A stretch of 64,000 bases of DNA from the NCBI GenBank assembly GCA_904394705.1, contig CAJFNJ010000008.1, forward strand, positions 56,948 through 120,947, read 5' to 3'. Under the pieces are notes generated by a model. The model worked only from the letters and a program-made list of their open reading frames with translations. It did no database searches and was not told the DNA's origin. Source of the stretch: Avimicrobium caecorum. Its GTDB lineage: Bacteria; Bacillota; Clostridia; Oscillospirales; Ruminococcaceae. This document shows, piece after piece, positions 57,804-64,000 of the stretch. How positions within the stretch are numbered: position 1 is the first letter of the stretch; each line of letters begins with the position of its first letter. A program made the translations under genes and the position numbers.

Positions 57804-58856
57804 ATGAACAAGTATGTCAATGTACCATGCGCCAAGTGCGGCAAACCATTCACTGAGGACGATGATGTGGTGGTTTGCCCGGACTGCGGCGCTCCCCATC
57901 ACCGCAGCTGCTATCTGGAACTGGGTCACTGTGCCCGGCAGGATCAGCACACCGATGGCTCCACCTGGCAGGACCCCCGTCAGGAAGCCGCTCCCAAGGA
58001 GAATGTCACCTGTCCCCGGTGCGGCGCTGTGAATCTCCCGGATGCCCAGTACTGTGCCACCTGCGGTATTCCGCTGGACGGCAGTTACCAGGGTCCGCAG
58101 CCCGGAAACACAGCCGGCGGGCGTCAGGCCGGCAGCTACCAGAACGGCGGGTTCCAGAACGGAGGCTATCAGAATGGCGGATTCCAGTCCGGCGGGTATC
58201 AGAACTACTCCCGTCCGGCAGAGCCCCAGCCTATTATGACCCCCATGGGGCCGATCTATCAGGATGATGATTTCGACGGCGTCACCGCCCAGGAAATCGC
58301 TGTCTTCATCGGGCCGAATTACCGCCGTTATCTCAGCGTATTCAAGATGATGCGGGATTCGGGGCACAACTTCAGCTTCAACTGGTCGGCGTTCTTCTTC
58401 AATTACTGCTTCCTGTTCTACCGCAAGCTCTACCGTCCGGCTATCGTTGTCATGTCGCTGGTCGCCATGCTGTTTATCCCCCGTCTGATGTACAGCAGCG
58501 AATCCATCAAGTATTTCCTCAATGTCTATATGCAGGTCCCGGTGGACTATGATCTGGGTCTGCTGGGCAACCTGGGCACCCTGATCTCCATCATCAACAT
58601 CGTCCAGCTGGCTCTGATGTTCGTGGTGGCTTCGTTCAGTGACCGCCTCTATTATAATCATGTGGTGCGGGAGATCAAAAAGCTCCGCAGTGCTGCTCCC
58701 TCGACCCTGTCCCAGGACCAGTACCTCACCATGCTGGCGTTCAACGGACGCACCAACCCCAGAATGGGTTACGGCATGGCCCTGCTGAGTGCCGCCGTGG
58801 TATTCGGCATCTCCTACCTCATCACCTATCAGATCCTGGCAACTACCATGCTTTGA
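57804..58856 (+). CDS. RING/zinc-ribbon membrane protein (DUF2628-like)
   Basis: The 350-residue protein has an N-terminal prokaryotic RING-like double zinc site (CAKCGKPF ... CPDCGAPHHRSCY, residues 9-38). A zinc ribbon CPRCGAVN ... YCATCG (about 70-88) follows. Next is a linker of five QNGG/QSGG-type repeats (about 110-135), then a DUF2628-like membrane region with three or four helices (about 205-345). Its role is unknown; such proteins may be membrane quality-control or scaffolds. TAGGAGG precedes the ATG. galU follows by 24 bp. Confidence 0.85.
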   Translation: MNKYVNVPCAKCGKPFTEDDDVVVCPDCGAPHHRSCYLELGHCARQDQHTDGSTWQDPRQEAAPKENVTCPRCGAVNLPDAQYCATCGIPLDGSYQGPQPGNTAGGRQAGSYQNGGFQNGGYQNGGFQSGGYQNYSRPAEPQPIMTPMGPIYQDDDFDGVTAQEIAVFIGPNYRRYLSVFKMMRDSGHNFSFNWSAFFFNYCFLFYRKLYRPAIVVMSLVAMLFIPRLMYSSESIKYFLNVYMQVPVDYDLGLLGNLGTLISIINIVQLALMFVVASFSDRLYYNHVVREIKKLRSAAPSTLSQDQYLTMLAFNGRTNPRMGYGMALLSAAVVFGISYLITYQILATTML

Positions 58857-58880
58857 ATCATATAAGGAGGACTTAGATCC

Positions 58881-59753
58881 ATGAAGATCCGCAAAGCAGT
58901 CATTCCCGCTGCCGGCCTGGGCACCCGTGTGCTGCCGGCTTCCAAATCCATCCCCAAGGAAATGCTCCCCATCGTGGACAAACCGGTGATCCAGTATATT
59001 GTGGAAGAAGCTGTGAAGGCCGGCATCACTGAGATCCTGATTATCACCGGTCGGGGCAAGGGCGCCATTGAGGACCACTTCGACCGCTCTCCTGAACTGG
59101 AGGAGCGTCTGCTGGCAGGCGGCAAGCAGGCCATCTATGACGAGATCCGCGCGATCCCTGACCTTGCCAACATCACCTTCATCCGCCAGAAGGAGACCAG
59201 GGGTCTGGGCCATGCGGTTCTGTGCGCCAAGGAATTTGTGGGCGATGAGCCCTTTGCCGTTCTCTACGGCGACGATGTCATCATCGGGGAAAACTCCGCC
59301 ACCGCCGAGCTCTGTGCCGCCTATGAAAAGCACGGCAAGGGTGTGGTGGGCATCAAGGAAGTGCCCCATGAGATGATCCACAAGTACTCCTCCCTCAAGG
59401 CAGATCCCATCGGCGACCGGGAATTCCTGGTCACCGACATGATCGAAAAGCCCAAGACGGAGGCTGAGGTCCTCTCCTACTACTCCATTCTGGGCCGCTG
59501 TGTTCTGCCGCCGGAGATCTTCTCCATTCTGGAGCACACCGAGCCCGGCGCCGGCGGTGAGATCCAGCTCACAGACGCCATGCTGGTCCTGGCCCGCCGG
59601 GACGGCATGATCGGTGTGGACTACACCGGCACCCGGTATGATATGGGCAACAAGCTGGGAATCCTGCAGGCTGCTGTGGAAGTGGGCCTCAAACACCCTG
59701 AAGTGGGCGAAGATTTCCGCAAATATCTCAAAAAACTCGCAGAAACCCTGTAA
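58881..59753 (+). CDS. galU: UTP-glucose-1-phosphate uridylyltransferase GalU
   Basis: GalU makes UDP-glucose, the donor for glycolipids, polysaccharides and teichoic acid decoration. The 290 residues have the nucleotide motif IPAAGLGTRVLPASKSIPKE (residues 8-27). The Lys site VDKPVIQYIVEEA and the sugar region FAVLYGDDVIIG are also present. It may supply UDP-glucose to the glycosyltransferase at 15389. AAGGAGG precedes the start. Confidence 0.97.
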   Translation: MKIRKAVIPAAGLGTRVLPASKSIPKEMLPIVDKPVIQYIVEEAVKAGITEILIITGRGKGAIEDHFDRSPELEERLLAGGKQAIYDEIRAIPDLANITFIRQKETRGLGHAVLCAKEFVGDEPFAVLYGDDVIIGENSATAELCAAYEKHGKGVVGIKEVPHEMIHKYSSLKADPIGDREFLVTDMIEKPKTEAEVLSYYSILGRCVLPPEIFSILEHTEPGAGGEIQLTDAMLVLARRDGMIGVDYTGTRYDMGNKLGILQAAVEVGLKHPEVGEDFRKYLKKLAETL

Positions 59754-59770
59754 AAATCCCATTCAGACGC

Positions 59771-59798
59771 TTGACAAAGCTGCTGAGTGTGATATAAT
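59771..59798 (+). promoter_or_regulatory. Promoter of rpsF-ssb-rpsR
   Basis: TTGACA, a 16-base spacer and TATAAT with an upstream TG, about 100 bases before rpsF. Confidence 0.8.
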
Positions 59799-59818
59799 TT
59801 CTCTGTTATCGTGCCAAT

Positions 59819-59832
59819 CACGAATATTCGTG
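59819..59832. promoter_or_regulatory. Perfect 14-bp palindrome in the rpsF leader
   Basis: CACGAATATTCGTG lies about 14-27 bases after the likely transcription start, flanked by CAATCA/TGATTG blocks. A second hairpin CTGCC-4-GGCAG is at 59855-59868. It could be part of an S6:S18 autoregulatory leader or a protein site; neither is proven. Confidence 0.45.
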
Positions 59833-59899
59833 TGCATGATTGACATTCCTTGCTCTGCCAGACGGCAGGGCCTCAAGTCCAAAAGGAGGTGCACCAAAA

Positions 59900-60190
59900 A
59901 TGCCAAAGGTAACAGCCAATTACGAGACAGTCGTTATCTTCAACACCAAGCTGGGTGAAGAGGGTATCGCTGCAAATGTGGAGAAGTTCAAGTCTCTCAT
60001 CAGTGAGAACGGCACCATCACCAATGTTGATGAGTGGGGCAAGAGAAAGCTCGCTTACGCCATTGAGGATGAGACCGAGGGTTACTACATGCTGGTAGAA
60101 TTCACTTCTGCCCCTGAGTTCCCCGCCGAGCTCGACCGTATCTACAAGATCACCGACGGCGTACTGCGTTCCATGATTATTGCTAAGTAA
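59900..60190 (+). CDS. rpsF: 30S ribosomal protein S6
   Basis: The S6 protein has 96 residues (MPKVTANYETVVIFNTKLGE, and the WGKRKLAYAIEDETEGYYML core). The ATG at 59900 follows AAGGAGGTG. It heads the rpsF-ssb-rpsR operon. Confidence 0.98.
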   Translation: MPKVTANYETVVIFNTKLGEEGIAANVEKFKSLISENGTITNVDEWGKRKLAYAIEDETEGYYMLVEFTSAPEFPAELDRIYKITDGVLRSMIIAK

Positions 60191-60202
60191 GGCGGTGTCA
60201 CT

Positions 60203-60670
60203 ATGTATAACAAGGCTATTCTGATCGGCCGCCTCACCGCGGACCCGGAACTGAAGCAGACTCCCAATGGGGTATCTGTCTGCTCCTTTTCGATAGCTTG
60301 TGACCGTGCTTTTTCTGGCAGGAACGGGGAGCGTCAGACCGATTTCATCAACATCGTCACCTGGAGACAGCAGGCGGAATTCGTCAGCAAGTATTTCTCC
60401 AAGGGTCGCCTGATCGGAATCGACGGCTCCATCCAGACCCGCAACTACGAGGACAAAAACGGAAACAAGAGAACTGCTGTGGAAGTTGTCGCTGACCGCG
60501 CCTTCTTCGTGGACAGCAAGAACTCTGCTCAGGGTTCCGGTTCCTCGTACCCGTCCAATCCGGGCAATAACTTCAGCCGCCCTGCGGCCCCTGCTGAGCC
60601 TGCCTCTTATTCCAGCGGCAGCTTCGGGGATTTCTCGGAGATCGACGGCGAGGATGATCTGCCCTTCTAA
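60203..60670 (+). CDS. ssb: Single-stranded DNA-binding protein Ssb
   Basis: The 155 residues have an OB fold (MYNKAILIGRLTADPELKQT, INIVTWRQQAEFVSKY, GIDGSIQTRNYEDKNG), a flexible Gly/Ser/Pro linker and the acidic partner-binding tip DDLPF. It sits between rpsF and rpsR, as is usual. Confidence 0.98.
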   Translation: MYNKAILIGRLTADPELKQTPNGVSVCSFSIACDRAFSGRNGERQTDFINIVTWRQQAEFVSKYFSKGRLIGIDGSIQTRNYEDKNGNKRTAVEVVADRAFFVDSKNSAQGSGSSYPSNPGNNFSRPAAPAEPASYSSGSFGDFSEIDGEDDLPF

Positions 60671-60728
60671 CCGGCACATCATCACCTCGGTATCTGAACC
60701 AAACTAATGAGAAGGAGGATTTCCCACA

Positions 60729-60965
60729 ATGGAGAGAAATGATAGAAATCGCGGCAGAAGAAGAAGAAAAGTCTGCGCCTTCTGCGCCGATAAGGTTGAA
60801 ACCATTGATTACAAGGATGTAGCTCGCCTGAGAAGATACCTCTCTGAGCGCGCCAAGATCGTTCCCCGTCGTGTGACCGGCACCTGCGCCCGTCATCAGA
60901 GAGAACTGACCGTGGCTATCAAGAGAGCTCGTCACATCGCTCTGCTGCCCTATGTAGCTGACTAA
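60729..60965 (+). CDS. rpsR: 30S ribosomal protein S18
   Basis: The S18 protein has 78 residues. Its basic N-terminus carries a zinc-type set CAFC (16-19) and TCARH (51-56 region). The core DYKDVARLRRYLSERAKIVP and RHIALLPYV end are standard. The Cys residues mark it as the zinc-binding C+ form. Confidence 0.97.
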   Translation: MERNDRNRGRRRRKVCAFCADKVETIDYKDVARLRRYLSERAKIVPRRVTGTCARHQRELTVAIKRARHIALLPYVAD

Positions 60966-60979
60966 GCAGTTTTGCTGCC

Positions 60980-61018
60980 AACACCCCTCGCCTCCGGGCC
61001 CGGGGTGTTTTTATTTTG
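60980..61018 (+). terminator. Terminator of rpsF-ssb-rpsR
   Basis: AACACCCC, a GC-rich loop and GGGGTGTT are followed by TTTATTTT. Confidence 0.88.
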
Positions 61019-61117
61019 CTCCTGCGCTTTATCTGTTTAACTTCATAAAATTTACGGCTTTAATCTGTGCACTCTGCCGATAATTTACCCGGATTCCGGT
61101 GTGGAAGCTGTAAGTAT

Positions 61118-61146
61118 TTGACACTCCCCCTGTTTTGCGTTATAGT
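61118..61146 (+). promoter_or_regulatory. Promoter of the S9 peptidase
   Basis: TTGACA, a 17-base spacer and TATAGT, about 30 bases before an AGGAGG ribosome site. Confidence 0.75.
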
Positions 61147-61191
61147 AAAACCAACTGAGATTTCTTTGACTGGAACAGGAGGTCCTCACTG

Positions 61192-63456
61192 ATGCAAGAT
61201 ATCAAAACCCGCTATGAACACGCTGCCCGCTTCCTGCCCGGACAGGTGGAACGCCTGGTGCTCAATGGCGAACCGGTGATCCGCCGCTCCCCGGCAGGGG
61301 TTCTCTACTTTGCCCGGGAATACCGTCTGCCGGATGGCGCTGTGGCAAGGGAATTCGTATCCCTGGCCCGGGACGGCAGCACTGCTCCGCTCTTTGACGC
61401 CGCCAAGCTCTGCTCTCTGCTGGGGCTGGAGGGCAGTGTCCTCCCCTTCTCCGACTGCGAATTCTGCGATACCAGCCTGAAGTTCCGCCATCAGGGTGCG
61501 GACTGCGTCTGGCGCTTCGCGGATGACAGCATTATCCGTCTGCCTGCTCCGCTGCCCGAGGAAACACCCTCTCCGGATGAGGAGTCGGCGCTCTTTCTCC
61601 GGGGACATGACCTCTGGCTCCGCCGCCGTGCCTCCGGTGAAGAGGTACGCCTGACCTGGGACGGCGTGGAGGACTGCGACTATGGCCGTCTGGTGGACTA
61701 TGATGCCTCCATCACCATGGAGCGCACCGGCTATGTACAGCATCCGCTGGCAGTCTGGAGCCCGGACAGCCGGAAGTTTCTCACCTTCAAGATCGATATG
61801 CGCCCGGTGAAGAAGCTCTATGCCATCGAGGCCTTTGATGACCCGCACTCGGAGAGCATCCGTCCCCGGCTGCACAGCTATCGCTGCCCCTTCCCCGAGG
61901 ACAGCGACCGGGAACTCCCCATTGTCACCCTCTGGCTGGGCGACGCAGTGAACGGCACCCTGCGGCAGCTGGACTGCGAACCCTACTGCTTCCCTCTGCT
62001 GCTGGGCAATACTTCGTCCAGCTATGCCCGCTGGCTGGAGGACAGCAGCGCCGTGTACTTCACCTGGTTCAGCCGCGGCAACAAGAAGGCCCGGCTCTGC
62101 CTGTGTGACGCTGAAACCGGCGAAGTCCGCACCCTGGTGGAGGAATCCCATGAGAAGTTCCTCAATGTGGGCACCGGCGGCACTCTGGATGGATTTGGAA
62201 ACTACCGGTTCTCCAACTTTGTCACCGGGGACCGGAAGTGGAGTTTCTGGCAGTCGGAACGGGATGGTCTGGCCCGGCTGTACCGGTACAATAACGCCGA
62301 TGGCAGCTGTGAAGGCGCCATCACCCCTGAGGGGATCATTGTGCAGCAGCTGGTGGCAGTGGACCCGGAGCGGCAGCAGATCTACTTCATGGCAAACAAC
62401 CTGCCCGAATACTCCGACCCCTACTATCATGGGCTTTGCCGTGTGAACTTTGACGGCACCGGATTCAGCCTGCTCACCCCTGAGGACGGCGAACACATGG
62501 TGCGCATCTTCCCCGACTGCCTGGCAGATACCTGGTCCCGGGTGGATCAGGCTCCGGTGACTGTTCTGCGTGACCGGGACGGCGGTTTCCTCTGCGAAGT
62601 GATCCGGGCGGACATCTCGGCTCTGCTGGAAGCCGGTTACATCATGCCGGAGCGGTTCCAGGTCACTGCCACCGACGGGGAAACTCCCCTGTACGGCATC
62701 CTGATCAGTCCTGCCGGCATGGAAGAGGGCAAGACCTACCCCTTCATCGACTATATCTACGGCGGCATGCAGATCGCCAATGTTCCCAAGGCCTTCACCT
62801 GGAAAACCGCCAACGGACGGGAGAGCTTCGGCGGCCTGCAGGAGTATGCTCAGCTGGGCATTGCCGGAATTATCCTCGATGGCCTGGGCACTCCCTGCCG
62901 GGGCCGGAAGATCCACGATGTCAGCTATGAGAATATCCATGGCTGTGCCGGTCTGGCAGACCATGTGGGGACTCTCGGTCAGCTCAAGACACTCTTCCCC
63001 TTCCTGGATCTGGACAGGGCAGGCATCTGGGGCAACTCCGGCGGCGGCTGTGCCACTTCCCGGGCTATGCTGGAATATCCGGGTGTCTACAAGGTGGGCG
63101 TAGCCAGCGCCGGCAACCACGACCAGCGGATGTATGAGAACACCTGGACCGAGCGCTATTACGGCCTCTACAACCGGGAGACCTATCTCAAGGGCGACAA
63201 CACTGCCCTGGCTCCCAACCTGGAAGGGAAGCTCCTGCTGGCCTGCGGCATGCTGGACGACAATGTGCCCATGGCCCAGACCGTGCGCCTGATTGACGCC
63301 CTGCAGCGGGCAGATAAAGACTTTGATTTTATCCTTCTGCCCCGGCTCAATCACAATGTCCCGGCTGACCCGTACTTTATCCGCCGGAAGATGGACTTCT
63401 TCACCCGCTGGCTGCTCTGTGAGGAGCCTCCGGCTGAGTATCGCTTCCCCCGCTGA
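61192..63456 (+). CDS. S9 family serine peptidase (dipeptidyl-peptidase IV-like)
   Basis: The 754-residue protein has an N-terminal beta-propeller (about 1-480, with AVWSPDSRKFLTFKID and WSFWQSERDG) and a C-terminal alpha/beta hydrolase. The catalytic triad is read as S616 in GNSGGG, D689 in GMLDDN and H721 in RLNHN. The nucleophile elbow is GNSGGG instead of the usual GWSYGG. No signal peptide is seen, so a cytoplasmic role in peptide breakdown is inferred. Confidence 0.9.
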   Translation: MQDIKTRYEHAARFLPGQVERLVLNGEPVIRRSPAGVLYFAREYRLPDGAVAREFVSLARDGSTAPLFDAAKLCSLLGLEGSVLPFSDCEFCDTSLKFRHQGADCVWRFADDSIIRLPAPLPEETPSPDEESALFLRGHDLWLRRRASGEEVRLTWDGVEDCDYGRLVDYDASITMERTGYVQHPLAVWSPDSRKFLTFKIDMRPVKKLYAIEAFDDPHSESIRPRLHSYRCPFPEDSDRELPIVTLWLGDAVNGTLRQLDCEPYCFPLLLGNTSSSYARWLEDSSAVYFTWFSRGNKKARLCLCDAETGEVRTLVEESHEKFLNVGTGGTLDGFGNYRFSNFVTGDRKWSFWQSERDGLARLYRYNNADGSCEGAITPEGIIVQQLVAVDPERQQIYFMANNLPEYSDPYYHGLCRVNFDGTGFSLLTPEDGEHMVRIFPDCLADTWSRVDQAPVTVLRDRDGGFLCEVIRADISALLEAGYIMPERFQVTATDGETPLYGILISPAGMEEGKTYPFIDYIYGGMQIANVPKAFTWKTANGRESFGGLQEYAQLGIAGIILDGLGTPCRGRKIHDVSYENIHGCAGLADHVGTLGQLKTLFPFLDLDRAGIWGNSGGGCATSRAMLEYPGVYKVGVASAGNHDQRMYENTWTERYYGLYNRETYLKGDNTALAPNLEGKLLLACGMLDDNVPMAQTVRLIDALQRADKDFDFILLPRLNHNVPADPYFIRRKMDFFTRWLLCEEPPAEYRFPR

Positions 63457-63483
63457 CCTGCCTTTGCTAAATCGGAAAAAGCA

Positions 63484-63512
63484 TTGACAACCGTACCAAA
63501 CATTGCTATAAT
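63484..63512 (+). promoter_or_regulatory. Consensus promoter of tRNA-Lys
   Basis: TTGACA, a 17-base spacer and TATAAT with an upstream TG, about 24 bases before the tRNA. Confidence 0.9.
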
Positions 63513-63536
63513 TATATAGCATTCTGATGCGGTTGT

Positions 63537-63612
63537 GATCCATTAGCTCAGGTGGCAGAGCACTTGACTTTTAATCAAGGTGTCCGGAGTTCGAATCTCC
63601 GATGGATCACCA
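63537..63612 (+). tRNA. tRNA-Lys (anticodon UUU)
   Basis: The cloverleaf has acceptor arms GATCCAT/ATGGATC, anticodon stem CTTGA/TCAAG with loop CTTTTAA (anticodon TTT), and T arm CGGAG-TTCGAAT-CTCCG. The discriminator is A and CCA (63610-63612) is encoded. A single tRNA is present, with its own promoter and terminator. Confidence 0.97.
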
Positions 63613-63613
63613 G

Positions 63614-63644
63614 AAAAGACACGGCTTATTGCCGTGTCTTTTTG
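63614..63644 (+). terminator. Terminator of tRNA-Lys
   Basis: AAAAGACACGG-7-CCGTGTCTTTT is followed by TG; the arm itself ends in a T run. Confidence 0.88.
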
Positions 63645-63802
63645 TTTGCCCGGGATATTGCGTCTGGCTGCTCCCCGTCCATTCCTCACCCATTCCAATG
63701 CCCGCAACCCTTGGTTGACACATTGACAAGGATGGTTGCTTGCAGTTTCCAGACCATTGTTCTATGCTTTGTCCATCAGACAAACAGGAGGTTGAATCCT
63801 TG

Positions 63803-63931
63803 ATGAAATTCCATGAAAAACTTTTGGAGATCCGCAAAAAGCAGGGCCTTTCCCAGGAGGAGCTGGGGATGGAACTGCAGGTTTCCCGACAGACCATTTC
63901 CAAATGGGAATCCGGAGTTTCCCAAAGTTAA
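63803..63931 (+). pseudogene. Truncated XRE-family HTH regulator (probable frameshift)
   Basis: A 42-residue frame begins MKFHEKLLEIRKKQGLSQEE and runs through the recognition helix VSRQTISKWESG, typical of Cro/C1-type repressors. It then stops after VSQS. Homologues usually continue with a PDLEKL-type segment. In another frame after the stop, text such as ADFCSTDTAGGLDN loosely recalls the expected continuation, which suggests a frameshift. AGGAGG precedes the ATG. The window ends about 70 bases later. It could instead be a real short protein. Confidence 0.6.
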
Positions 63932-64000
63932 AGATACCACACCATTCCCACGCTGACTTTTGCTCAACCGATACAGCCGGAGGGCTGGATAACAAGAAAA

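Noticed and set aside
58130..58210. Repeated units that might suggest a CRISPR or tandem repeat array
   Set aside because: They encode in-frame QNGG/QSGG repeats of the zinc-ribbon membrane protein; there are no unique spacers of regular length.
57735..59762. A 675-codon minus-strand frame opposite the RING protein and galU
   Set aside because: It covers two real genes in antisense and has no protein motif.
61186..63543. A 785-codon minus-strand frame opposite the S9 peptidase
   Set aside because: The sense frame has a catalytic triad, a ribosome site and a promoter; the antisense frame has none of these.

Overview
The window reads as chromosomal core DNA of a spore-forming, low-redox Gram-positive bacterium of the class Clostridia, probably an Oscillospirales/Ruminococcaceae-type lineage. 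This is inferred from gene content, not from any database search. The supporting genes are spoIIGA-sigE (mother-cell sporulation), hprK/ptsH, whiA/rapZ, ylxM-ffh, a T-box on cysS, a CIRCE-controlled groESL, queH, DUF1540 and YlbF proteins, and a GC content that looks to be in the mid to high fifties. The DNA is gene-dense, with short intergenic gaps, strong SigA-type promoters (TTGACA/TATAAT) and many bidirectional terminators. I see no phage, insertion sequence, CRISPR array or rRNA.

Layout. 1-4.7 kb (minus): mismatch repair mutL (cut by the window edge) and mutS, preceded by a YlbF-family gene, a 48-residue Cys-rich small protein and the Fe-S carrier mrp. 4.8-15.2 kb (minus): a thioesterase, clpC, and the clostridial block hprK-murB-rapZ-whiA-dnaE. 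15.3-18.0 kb (plus): a GT4 glycosyltransferase and an FAD oxidoreductase. 18.1-23.8 kb (minus): a nitroreductase, HPr, and the translation/secretion operon ylxM-ffh-rpsP-khpA-rimM-trmD-DUF554. 23.9-26.9 kb: a ZIP metal transporter with a DtxR-like operator, divergent from an aldehyde dehydrogenase/nitroreductase pair. 27-29.5 kb (minus): an ECF-type sigma factor and its membrane partner carrying a beta-propeller. 29.7-34.6 kb: an rRNA methyltransferase, DUF4177, cysS with its T-box, and a TPR-SUFU-DUF2185 protein. 34.7-38.5 kb (minus): recA-recX-rimO-pgsA. 38.7-40.7 kb (plus): DUF1540, peptidase S51 and queH. 40.9-42.5 kb (minus): spoIIGA-sigE. 42.7-49.6 kb: an AEC carrier, a small membrane protein and an OpuB-type ABC importer with three tandem binding lipoproteins. 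49.9-57.6 kb: glycerophosphodiesterase, groESL, a ROK kinase, YwlG- and YbjQ-type proteins, a lipoprotein, pyrE and prfB. 57.8-63.9 kb (plus): a RING/zinc-ribbon membrane protein, galU, rpsF-ssb-rpsR, an S9 peptidase, tRNA-Lys and a broken XRE regulator.

How the genes work together. HprK and HPr form the Gram-positive carbon-control pair, although they sit in separate operons. MutS/MutL, RecA/RecX and Ssb cover repair and recombination. Ffh/YlxM, S16, RimM, TrmD, KhpA, S6, S18, RF2, RimO, CysS, QueH and the NOL1-type methyltransferase serve translation. Stress control is visible as CIRCE on groESL, ClpC, a LexA-like site near recA, and the sigma/beta-propeller pair.

No single locus here is clearly a new system. 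The best candidates for a second look are the tandem three-receptor OpuB-like importer with an altered YTG motif, the unlisted Cys-rich small gene after mrp, the attenuator-like leader of mutS, the SpoIIGA active-site variant, the sigma/beta-propeller locus, and three GC-rich structured intergenic segments that may be dispersed repeats.
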